DNA of 22,949 bases. Origin: Candidatus Hodarchaeota archaeon. Its GTDB lineage: Archaea; Asgardarchaeota; Heimdallarchaeia; Hodarchaeales; YT1-039. Shown here piece after piece: positions 7,652 to 14,917 of this stretch. Every line of letters begins with the position of its first letter. The first letter of the stretch is position 1. Location of the stretch: the NCBI GenBank assembly GCA_016840025.1, contig JAEOTF010000115.1, positions 1-22,949 on the forward strand, read 5' to 3'. The notes below the pieces were generated by a model. That model had not been told where the DNA came from and did not search any database. It saw only the letters and a list, made by a program, of their open reading frames with translations. The translations under genes and the position numbers were made by a program.

Positions 7652-8743
7652 ATGAACTCTCGTCGTTTATGGTATTCTATCTTTGGATTTTTCATAGTCT
7701 TCGTTTTACTTTCCATTTCTATTGCTAAAACCTCTGCGATTGAGAAGAATTCTTTAGAAGATGCTATTTCAGATCTTTTTACACAAAAAGTGATAAGCTC
7801 AAGAGTTTCAATAGATAATCTTCGTAATTTTATTAGTAATTTGACCAGTTTTCCGAATAGCGAAACTCCTTCCCGCAAATTTGGTACCAATGGTTCCTTA
7901 ATGGCTGCTATATACCTTAAAAATCTCCTTTCAAACTTTGGTATCCTCAGTTCTTTTGAAAATTTCACCGTGGATGGAACAGTAGGTCATAATGTAGTTG
8001 GAGAGCTGATAGGCACAGATATAAATAAAAAGGAAGAATTAATTCTTATTACCGCCCATTATGATAGTATTAGTAACGGGGACATAGCTCCTGGAGCAAT
8101 AGATAATGGTAGTGGTGTTGCTGTAATCCTCGAAATTGCTCGATTATTAACTCAAGTAGAAAGGCGTAGGACGATCCGATTTATCTTCTTTGATGGAGAA
8201 GAATTAGGGTTATATGGTTCTCGAGCATATGTGGCTCAACATAAAGCAGAGTTAAATGAAATCAAAGCTGTTATTAACCTCGACTGTGTTACTAGTGACA
8301 GATTATTTGTCTGGTATGGTGAACATGACCATAAATTCTTTTTAAATGAAATTAACATGATTGCAGAAGAATTTTATGACTTCCCCATCGCTTCTCGTGC
8401 TCCTGCTTGGACCAAGCGGCTCTATTTTTCAGATCACGCCCCATTTTGGGTAAATAAAGTTCCTGTTTGTTGTGTAATGCAACCCAACTTCCCTAATGTA
8501 CATACAGCTAATGATGTCCCAGTCAATATCGATTTTGCAAATGTCAAAACAATAACCCAGATTTTTTTAGAAGTAACTTTTTTCTACTGCCAAAGAGAGA
8601 AATTTCCTGATTCTCAACTTTTTCTTCCCCCTGAAATCCTAATATTCGTCTCTTTGTTGATGGGATTGATTCTAAGTCGGTTTTTCATTGGTTATAAGGG
8701 TCGTCAAAAACAAAAATCAGGATTTGATGGGATACTCTCCTAA
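7652..8743 (+). CDS. Membrane-anchored M28 family zinc aminopeptidase, copy 1
   Basis: This 363-residue protein has an N-terminal hydrophobic segment (about 5-27), an M28 peptidase domain predicted outside the membrane, and a C-terminal hydrophobic segment (PEILIFVSLLMGLILSRFF) followed by a basic tail. Zinc-site motifs are complete: ITAHYDS (His136), GAIDNGSG (Asp151), FFDGEELGLYGS with general base Glu183 and ligand Glu184, INLDC (Asp211) and VHTANDV (His284). Such enzymes remove N-terminal residues from peptides. The frame is open back to an ATG at 7580. I prefer ATG 7652 because it starts the signal segment and aligns with the start of the paralogue at 9142, including the shared upstream block TTTGGCGAAAAA. 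The peptide substrate is unknown. Confidence 0.88.
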   Translation: MNSRRLWYSIFGFFIVFVLLSISIAKTSAIEKNSLEDAISDLFTQKVISSRVSIDNLRNFISNLTSFPNSETPSRKFGTNGSLMAAIYLKNLLSNFGILSSFENFTVDGTVGHNVVGELIGTDINKKEELILITAHYDSISNGDIAPGAIDNGSGVAVILEIARLLTQVERRRTIRFIFFDGEELGLYGSRAYVAQHKAELNEIKAVINLDCVTSDRLFVWYGEHDHKFFLNEINMIAEEFYDFPIASRAPAWTKRLYFSDHAPFWVNKVPVCCVMQPNFPNVHTANDVPVNIDFANVKTITQIFLEVTFFYCQREKFPDSQLFLPPEILIFVSLLMGLILSRFFIGYKGRQKQKSGFDGILS

Positions 8744-9141
8744 CTGAGAATAAAAGTCATTGATTTTACGACGGACAGGAATCATTTGGTAAGATCAGAA
8801 ATTTATATCACAACAGAGACCTCTACTCTTACAAAACTGCCAATGTTCCCGACAAATAATATTTTACTATCATAATGTATGAATTGGACGAATTCAGTGA
8901 AAATTAAACCTTTTTTCCTTTCCTAGATTCATTACTGAATTTCGATGCAATAACTCTTCCAGATTTCAATGACTCTGTTTCTCGATACAAATGCACTCTA
9001 TTACAGATTAACACTAATATTGATGTAATTTAACAGAAAAAATGAGCATTGTTAAACCTAATTCCTTTGAGAAAATCCATAGAAATCCCAAAAACTAACT
9101 CTCCACTTTCGACCTATTAAAAATCTCTTTGGCGAAAAACA
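8744..9141. other. Intergenic spacer between the M28 paralogues
   Basis: No gene is seen in these 398 bases. The spacer holds one 13-base repeat (8783-8795). Just before the second peptidase it has a CTATTAAAAAT box (about 9113-9123) roughly 24 bases from the ATG, compatible with a near-leaderless transcript. The block CTTTGGCGAAAAA next to the start is shared with the first peptidase. Confidence 0.5.
8783..8795 (+). repeat. 13-base repeat copy R4
   Basis: Exact CATTTGGTAAGAT on the plus strand, 40 bases after the stop of M28 copy 1. Confidence 0.75.
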
Positions 9142-10248
9142 ATGAACTTCCGTCATCTATTGTATTCATTCTTTGAATTTTTTGTACTTTTTGTTGTACT
9201 TTCCTTTTTATTTACCCAATCCAATGCTGCTGAGAGTAACCACCTAGAAGAAGCAATGTTGGACCTTTTTAAAGCCAAAGAGAACATTTCAAAAATATCT
9301 ATAGATGAAATTCGCTATACCATTAATAATTTGACCAGTTTTCCGAATAATGAAACTCCCTCTCGTGATTTCGGCACCTTGGGGGGGTTAATGGCAGCTG
9401 TGTATCTAAAAAACCGTCTTGAAAATCTTGGTATTCCCACCACAATTGAAAACTTCACTATGGATGGAACAGAAAGATATTCTGCTGATAGGCTAATAGG
9501 AATAGATGGACACAATGTAGTTGGAGAATTAAAAGGATCCAGTCCTAATGTACAAGATGAAATCCTTCTTCTTACTGCCCATTACGATTCTCGTAATTAT
9601 AATGGAGAAATCGCTCCTGGAGCTGATGATAATGCCAGTGGCGTAGCAGTTATTATTGAAATTGCACGAATTTTTACACAACTTGAAAATCACCGGACTA
9701 TACGATTCATTCTCTTTGATGGCGGAGAATACGGGCTTTATGGATCACAACACTATATAAGACAACATAAAGCTGAATTGGACAATGTAAAAGCAGTTAT
9801 CAATATCGACAGGATTGGTGGTTCCAGTTTTTTTATCTGGTATGGAAAATATTCTTATAAATTCCTTTATAATGATATTAATACGATTGCTAAAGAATAT
9901 AATGCTGGTTTTCATTACTCTGTTCCTGAATGGGCTGGATTGGAAGTAACTTCCGATCATGTTAGTTTCTGGTTACAAGACATTCCAGCATGTACTGTTA
10001 TGAGATATAGTTACAACGATCGAGTTCATACCGAAAATGATGTACTTTCATATCTGAATCTCGAAAAAATCAAAAGTATTGCACAAATCTTTTCTGAAGT
10101 TACGTATTATTATAGCCAGTCAGGCAAGTTCAGTAATCCTGACCCTATTGAACCTAATCTTATACTATTTGGCCTTATTATAGGGGTATTATTAATATCT
10201 CGATTAATTATGTTGTTAAAAGATCAACGAAAGTCCATTACAAGTTAA
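9142..10248 (+). CDS. Membrane-anchored M28 family peptidase homologue, copy 2, general-base Glu replaced
   Basis: This 368-residue tandem paralogue of the preceding gene has the same plan: an N-terminal signal/anchor (about 5-29), an M28 domain, and a C-terminal hydrophobic segment (LILFGLIIGVLLISRLIML) with a short basic tail. Zinc ligands are present: His147 in LTAHYDS, Asp163 in GADDNASG, Glu196, Asp223 in INIDR and His296 in VHTEND. The glutamate pair that is GEE in copy 1 is GGE here: codon 195 is GGA (9724-9726), so the expected general base is missing while the adjacent zinc ligand is kept. A 12-residue insertion precedes HNVVGEL. It may bind zinc without normal peptidase activity. 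The upstream leader is duplicated along with the coding region, which indicates local gene duplication. Confidence 0.88.
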   Translation: MNFRHLLYSFFEFFVLFVVLSFLFTQSNAAESNHLEEAMLDLFKAKENISKISIDEIRYTINNLTSFPNNETPSRDFGTLGGLMAAVYLKNRLENLGIPTTIENFTMDGTERYSADRLIGIDGHNVVGELKGSSPNVQDEILLLTAHYDSRNYNGEIAPGADDNASGVAVIIEIARIFTQLENHRTIRFILFDGGEYGLYGSQHYIRQHKAELDNVKAVINIDRIGGSSFFIWYGKYSYKFLYNDINTIAKEYNAGFHYSVPEWAGLEVTSDHVSFWLQDIPACTVMRYSYNDRVHTENDVLSYLNLEKIKSIAQIFSEVTYYYSQSGKFSNPDPIEPNLILFGLIIGVLLISRLIMLLKDQRKSITS

Positions 10249-10345
10249 AACATAAGAATCGACGAATTTGTTTATTTAAGAATTTAATGACTTATACTAA
10301 CTTTTTATCTTGTAAATATGTTATTAGTTGTTGAAAGCTGTGAAT

Positions 10346-10358
10346 TATTTGGTAAGAT
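10346..10358 (+). repeat. 13-base repeat copy R5
   Basis: The plus strand reads TATTTGGTAAGAT, matching the other copies at 12 of 13 bases. It lies between two convergent genes, where no promoter is expected. Confidence 0.65.
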
Positions 10359-10449
10359 ATAGAAAATAAAAAGAAATTTACCCTTTAATTTTAAGAAAAT
10401 AACAGTAATACTTATTATTTATTAAATAACGTCATAATGTCCTTGAATA

Positions 10450-10896
10450 TTAAATTTGTGGCGTTAGTTCAATCTCTGGGATTATTTCAAGCATAGCTGA
10501 CTTCATTCGATACTCAAGATTTGATCGTGAACCGCGACGTTCTAAGACCTCTTCTTTAGCTAAACGTGCGAGATATGTGCTGATTGTCGATAGAGCGATA
10601 TTTTCATCCATATAATGTTGATATAATTCCAAAATATCTTTAGAATTAAACCAGCCATGCTTTAGGGCGGATCTTATTAGTCGTTTAACTCTTTCTTTAA
10701 TTGATAAGTTATCTAAAGATTCAATAGACATGTTTTCAGGTGCGTCCGCTGTTTTTTGTCTGGGTTCATTGGATAAAAGGGGTTTCAATGAGTTTACAAC
10801 TTGAACAAGACTTTCAGCAGTTGCTGCGTTTCCTTCCAGCTTGAGGGATATTTTTCCGCAGTCGCCAGATATTTGGATTTTCACTTCATTGCCCAT
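10450..10896 (-). CDS. Winged-helix DNA-binding protein
   Basis: This 148-residue cytoplasmic protein has two parts. The N-terminal part (about 1-45) alternates hydrophobic strands and a helix (VKIQISGDCGKISLKLEG, then a SLVQVVNSLKPLL helix). A polar linker follows. The C-terminal part (about 66-135) reads as a winged helix: RVKRLIRSALKHGWFNSKDI, a second helix, the recognition helix ALSTISTYLARLAKEEVLE, and a wing RRGSRSNLEYRM. The ATG at 10894-10896 follows AGAGGCGA. It is convergent with M28 copy 2 and is transcribed away from a long AT-rich space holding repeats and ORB-like sites. The family is not recognised beyond the fold. It could be a regulator of neighbouring genes or a protein acting at the 13-base repeats (inference). 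Confidence 0.7.
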   Translation of the reverse strand: MGNEVKIQISGDCGKISLKLEGNAATAESLVQVVNSLKPLLSNEPRQKTADAPENMSIESLDNLSIKERVKRLIRSALKHGWFNSKDILELYQHYMDENIALSTISTYLARLAKEEVLERRGSRSNLEYRMKSAMLEIIPEIELTPQI

Positions 10897-11031
10897 TCAA
10901 TTTTCGCCTCTAAGCGTTTTGACGGAATGAATTATCATTTTAACTCTTTAACTTCCCATTATCTCTTATGAATAATAAATATCTGTACTACGGGGGCAGT
11001 ATCTAGCTTATTTTGTCGAAATAAGAAAACT

Positions 11032-11086
11032 AAATTCACACCGAGAACCCGTTAATTCGTTATTGAGGTGATCTCAAATTCACACC
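11032..11086. repeat. Direct repeat AAATTCACACC, two copies
   Basis: The 11-base word occurs at 11032-11042 and 11076-11086, 44 bases apart. The second copy runs into CACACCAGTTGTGTAAATT, a short dyad (ACAC/GTGT). It lies 136-190 bases upstream of the winged-helix start, so an operator for that gene is possible. Confidence 0.45.
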
Positions 11087-11216
11087 AGTTGTGTAAATTC
11101 TGTGAATAGTATTATTTGTTGAAAACCACCTATTTAGATATCTTCATCCACTAGCATCTAATTAACTATATTTGTTATTTGAACAAAGACCTTTTTCTCG
11201 CTTATTTCTACTCCTT

Positions 11217-11245
11217 CACATGACTTTACTCTTGTAAGTCATGTG
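11217..11245. repeat. Inverted repeat CACATGACTT / AAGTCATGTG
   Basis: The ten-base arms are perfectly complementary around a nine-base centre, and pairing can extend with one bulge. It sits 36 bases before ORB-like site D. No T-run follows immediately, so it is not a typical terminator. It could be a protein-binding site or a cruciform-prone element. Confidence 0.55.
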
Positions 11246-11281
11246 TTCTCATCCGCGATAAACTTTACCAGAAAACGATAT

Positions 11282-11305
11282 TTCCAGTGGAAACCAACGG
11301 GTGGT
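11282..11305 (+). other. ORB-like site D
   Basis: The plus strand reads TTCCAGTGGAAACCAACGGG followed by TGGT. The dyad TTCCAGTGGAAAC is complete, and a short G-run lies at the spacing expected for an archaeal ORB. Confidence 0.7.
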
Positions 11306-11543
11306 CATAATACATCAGTGAACAAGCCTCTCATTAATGGACTTTTGTTAGGCTATCTTTTTACCACTTTCTAATTTTGCAATAATCACTATTCTTGTGA
11401 TTTATCTATCTATGTGAAACTATATATAATTAGTTCTGAAAGGTATTTCTTGTCTTATTATCTTTTTTTCTACTCCTTTTGTAATTTTATTATTTATTTA
11501 TGATTTTGGTCCTTCTAAATGTCTTTTTTTCTTAAAAACCAAA

Positions 11544-11567
11544 CTCCACTGGAAGAAAAGGGGTTCA
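11544..11567 (+). other. ORB-like site E
   Basis: The plus strand reads CTCCACTGGAAGAAAAGGGG followed by TTCA. It has the TCCANTGGAA dyad and a full GGGG run in the same register as sites A and D. Confidence 0.6.
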
Positions 11568-12082
11568 TTTTTTTGTAAATTAACACCTTGCAAACTCCTC
11601 TCTCTTGTTGTTATTGCTCTGAACAGTTTCTTTTTTCCTTTTTTATCTATGTAGAATATCATCAATTTGTAGTATCCCTCAAACTCTTCTCCTAGTGCGA
11701 TTATATTGAATTTATGAAATATCTATTTTTACTAAACATCATATTTATAGCTATTAATAAGTCTATTTTAATTTTGTTCTCTTTTCACGTCGAACTTCTT
11801 ATAATAGCAAATGTTAGTAAGAAATTATTTTGTCGTGTTTGTTATCATCGAAGCTCTTTGTCGGATCTGTTGTATTATTTTACGACCGACAAAACACATT
11901 TTCCTTCTTTTAATCTGTATGCCTTCCGTTAAAACATAGATCTTTTTATATTGCTTATTCTTTGCATCCATGAAATCTAGATTTCCTAGAATGGAATTTA
12001 AAATTTAATATAAAAACTCCAAAGACTTTTATATTAGAAGAAGGAGACAATTGACACCCCTTTCGGACCAAATTGATGACGG

Positions 12083-12424
12083 ATGCCATCTCTAGTTGCG
12101 AAATTTCAAAAATGCGGTAGGCGTAACTGTAAGTGTCATATATCGGGAGATTTGCATGGCCCCTATTTGTGGCTGATTTCCTATGTTCGTGCCTCTGTAA
12201 ATGGAAGAAAAGGTCGATATTCTTGGAAATATTTAGGCAAATCTTCACAACAGGCTTACGAGAAAGTCCTAGAAATAAATCCAGACTATGCTAACGTTTT
12301 AAGAATTTCTACAATCCAGGAACGCTTAGACAAATTAAACCAAGACGCACGAAATAAGATGTTAACCTCTTCACAAAAGAGCTTTTCCAGAAAACTTCTA
12401 CAGGTAGAAGCGGTCAGGCCATAA
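12083..12424 (+). CDS. Small Cys-motif protein (DUF6788-like)
   Basis: This 113-residue protein has CGRRNCKC (about 11-18), then GDLHGPYLWLISYV and a KYLGK motif. The pattern recalls a widespread family of unknown function (DUF6788 as I remember it) with CGK-x-NC-x-C, HGPY and YLGK motifs; the Cys cluster may bind a metal. A long charged C-terminal helix follows. The start is uncertain. A strong AAGGAG (12041-12046) precedes TTG 12051 in another frame, which encodes TPLSDQIDDGC and then stops at 12093. ATG 12083 has an in-frame TGA six bases before it. Either the protein starts at 12083 or a one-base indel has disconnected the real N-terminus. It is convergent with hypF, with two bases between the stops. 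Confidence 0.65.
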   Translation: MPSLVAKFQKCGRRNCKCHISGDLHGPYLWLISYVRASVNGRKGRYSWKYLGKSSQQAYEKVLEINPDYANVLRISTIQERLDKLNQDARNKMLTSSQKSFSRKLLQVEAVRP

Positions 12425-12426
12425 CA

Positions 12427-14772
12427 TCAATAATTTCCCTTTGTTTTCCAAGCTGTAATTGCTGCTTGTCCTATTGAGATTCCAGCATCCCCTGGTGGAA
12501 TATTTATGTGAGTTAAGAACGTCATTTTTTCCTCTGAGATAATATCTGCAATTGATTTTGTGATTATTTCATTATAAGCAACGCCACCTGTGAATCCTAT
12601 CTTCTTTACCCCCTCATTTTGCGCTATTTCTACAGCTAATTTGCCATAATACATGCCTAAAGATTTTTGAATTCCATAAGCAATTTCGTTTTTGCTCCAA
12701 GAGGAAGTTTTCAGAGCATGTAATACCCGAATGGCCAGATCTCCTGTAGAAAGCTGAATAATTTTATCATTAAACTGTTCAATCGAAAATTCAGGTGATT
12801 TATGCGCATTCATGGCTTGTCCCTCAAGTATGATGGCAGGTTCTCCTTCATATGTCCTTTCCATTGTAAATCCTAGTAAGCAACTTAGGGCATCCAGTAC
12901 CCTCCCAGTAGATGACGTTAATAGTTTGGGTTCCCTGATCTGGTTTAAAGTAATCTCAATTTCCTGTTTTCCATGAGGGAAGCTTCCTTTACATCTTTTT
13001 AATAGTAATTCAATTAGCTGCCCCTCTTCTATATAAGGTGCGAGTAATGAAGCTACCATACGACCTGGATACTGTGCACAACGATCTCCTCCCGGCATCG
13101 GTTGTGGTTTTAAACTTCCTAATCGCGAATATTCATCCAAGGAAGCTAGGAGAATTTCACCACCCCAGGCTGGATCATCTATAGTACCAAATCCAAACCC
13201 ATCCGCTGCAATACAAACTATCTGCTCATCTGGTTGGCACTTGGCGTCTATCATAAGTGACGCAGCATGGGCATGATGGTGTTGAGTTGGTTGTAAATGT
13301 GCATTAAATTCTTTAGATAAATCCTGAGCCAAATACGTACTGATGAAATCTGGATGTTTATCATGAGCAATCCAGTCAGGTTTATCGATATGGAAAATTT
13401 TCAATAGAAATTCAATAGCTGACTCCAAAAATTTCTTATTTTCCAGGGTTTCGATATCGCCAATATGTTGAGTAGGGAAGATTTTTCCTTCTGTTACAAC
13501 CGCCCCTGTCGAACTTAATTCAGGTCCTACACAGATACCCTGTAATTTTGATTTAAACGGTAACTGAATTGGGTCTGGAACATATCCTCTTGCGCGTCTA
13601 ATAATAGTAGGATGACTATTAATCAGTTTTATTACTGAATCATCGCATCTATTAACAATTTGGCGATTATGAAGAAGAAAAAAATCTACTTGATCTTTTA
13701 GTTGAGTAATCGTACGGTCATTATCGAGAAGCATAGGTTGGTTAGGCAGATTGGCGCTAGTCATGAGGAGTGCAACTTCATTAGGTAGATACGAAAAAAG
13801 AAGATAGTGCATTCCCATATATGGCAAAAAAACACCTATGTTTGACAACTTTGGAGCAACGTACTTTGAAAGGGGAAACGGTTCCCGCTGTGGGAGAAGA
13901 ACTATAGGTCTTCGCCATGAAACAAGCAGATCCCGAGCAACTCCATCTACAATTGCGAACTCTTGGGTTTTTTTTACGTTACCCGCCATTACAGCAAATG
14001 GTTTTCGTGACTCCTTTCGTCTTTTTTCTCGAAGTCTTTGGACTATATCATCATCTGACGCGAGAGATGCAATATGGATTCCGCCAATCCCTTTAATTGC
14101 TATGACTTTACCTTCTTGAATATAGTCTGCTGCTTCTTCAATAGGATTTTTATCTGCTAAAAGTTCATTATTTTGACCATAAAGACCATAATGAGGACCA
14201 CAATCTGGACAAATCATCCCTTGAGCATGATGACGTCTGTCCAGCGGGCTAGCATATTCTTTTTCACATTTAGAACAAAGAGGAAACTCAAAAAGAGATG
14301 TTCGTTCCCTGTCATAAGGCAGATCATAAATCGTTGTAAAACGTGGTCCACATGCTGCACACGTTGTAAACGGATAATTTTTATACCTACTTTGCGGATT
14401 TTGGAAATCTTTAAGGCATTCATTACAAATTGCAATGTCTGGAGGTAAATGGGAATATTTAGTGAGCCGAGTGGGATCACTTTTGATAATAGTGAAATTT
14501 TGAAATGAATATTCTTTAATAACTTCCTTTTTTTCAGCGATTTTTTCGTAAAATGATACTGAAGGCTTTTGTTGTTTCAAATCAACAAGAAAATTCTCAA
14601 TTGATTTATCTGGTCCTTCAACTATAATCCTAACACCTGCATCACCTAGATTTTGCACTTGTCCTCGCAACTTGTACTTAGTTGCTATTCGATAGACAAA
14701 AGGGCGATAACCAACACCTTGAACTATCCCATTAACCAGTAAATTAACAGAGAGGAGGCGTATAGCGGACAC
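12427..14772 (-). CDS. hypF: [NiFe]-hydrogenase maturation carbamoyltransferase HypF
   Basis: This 781-residue protein transfers the carbamoyl group of carbamoyl phosphate to the C-terminal Cys of HypE, the first step in making the cyanide ligands of [NiFe] hydrogenase. The whole architecture is present. An acylphosphatase domain (about 8-95) has NGIVQGVGYRPF. Two zinc-finger modules have Cys116/119/138/141 and Cys166/169/188/191. A YrdC-like domain (about 210-385) has KRRKESRKPFAVM. The C-terminal Kae1-like domain has PTQHHHAHAASL and GDAGISIGQAA. The start used is GTG at 14770-14772, with no clear Shine-Dalgarno. No hydrogenase or other hyp gene is in the window, so its partners are elsewhere. 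It appears to be transcribed alone. Confidence 0.95.
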   Translation of the reverse strand: MSAIRLLSVNLLVNGIVQGVGYRPFVYRIATKYKLRGQVQNLGDAGVRIIVEGPDKSIENFLVDLKQQKPSVSFYEKIAEKKEVIKEYSFQNFTIIKSDPTRLTKYSHLPPDIAICNECLKDFQNPQSRYKNYPFTTCAACGPRFTTIYDLPYDRERTSLFEFPLCSKCEKEYASPLDRRHHAQGMICPDCGPHYGLYGQNNELLADKNPIEEAADYIQEGKVIAIKGIGGIHIASLASDDDIVQRLREKRRKESRKPFAVMAGNVKKTQEFAIVDGVARDLLVSWRRPIVLLPQREPFPLSKYVAPKLSNIGVFLPYMGMHYLLFSYLPNEVALLMTSANLPNQPMLLDNDRTITQLKDQVDFFLLHNRQIVNRCDDSVIKLINSHPTIIRRARGYVPDPIQLPFKSKLQGICVGPELSSTGAVVTEGKIFPTQHIGDIETLENKKFLESAIEFLLKIFHIDKPDWIAHDKHPDFISTYLAQDLSKEFNAHLQPTQHHHAHAASLMIDAKCQPDEQIVCIAADGFGFGTIDDPAWGGEILLASLDEYSRLGSLKPQPMPGGDRCAQYPGRMVASLLAPYIEEGQLIELLLKRCKGSFPHGKQEIEITLNQIREPKLLTSSTGRVLDALSCLLGFTMERTYEGEPAIILEGQAMNAHKSPEFSIEQFNDKIIQLSTGDLAIRVLHALKTSSWSKNEIAYGIQKSLGMYYGKLAVEIAQNEGVKKIGFTGGVAYNEIITKSIADIISEEKMTFLTHINIPPGDAGISIGQAAITAWKTKGNY

Positions 14773-14784
14773 CTTGACTAATTG

Positions 14785-14794
14785 CTATATAAAA
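14785..14794 (-). promoter_or_regulatory. Box A-like element upstream of hypF
   Basis: The minus strand reads TTTTATATAG, close to the archaeal box A. Its centre is only about 18 bases from the GTG used for hypF, shorter than the usual 25-28 to a transcription start. Either the transcript starts inside the called gene and the true start is slightly downstream, or the box is fortuitous. Confidence 0.35.
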
Positions 14795-14917
14795 CGATAA
14801 AAGACCAAGATATTCTTTACTGTTGCTTTGTTAATTGAACTCAGGTTTGTTTTCCATCAATTCTCACAACAACTTACTATGGATTTGTTCTGAATTTGCA
14901 CTTTTTCATTTATTTAG

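Larger units (their letters stand above)
10897..12082. other. Gene-free AT- and pyrimidine-rich region with ORB-like sites
   Basis: Nearly 1.2 kb lacks a believable gene. The plus strand is strongly T-rich between about 11380 and 11960. It carries ORB-like sites at 11282-11305 and 11544-11567, both in plus orientation. Next to the winged-helix gene it has a direct repeat of AAATTCACACC (11032-11042 and 11076-11086), and an inverted repeat lies at 11217-11245. A second origin module, or the right arm of an origin centred near 7.05 kb, is the best explanation I have. Confidence 0.5.

Noticed and set aside
6856..10358. CRISPR array formed by the 13-base repeats
   Set aside because: The repeats are too short, their spacing is irregular (hundreds to over a thousand bases), genes lie between them, and no cas gene is present.
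11714..11932. 72-codon open frame on the plus strand
   Set aside because: Composition is that of T-rich intergenic DNA, with no Shine-Dalgarno, no domain and no neighbours. I treat it as chance.
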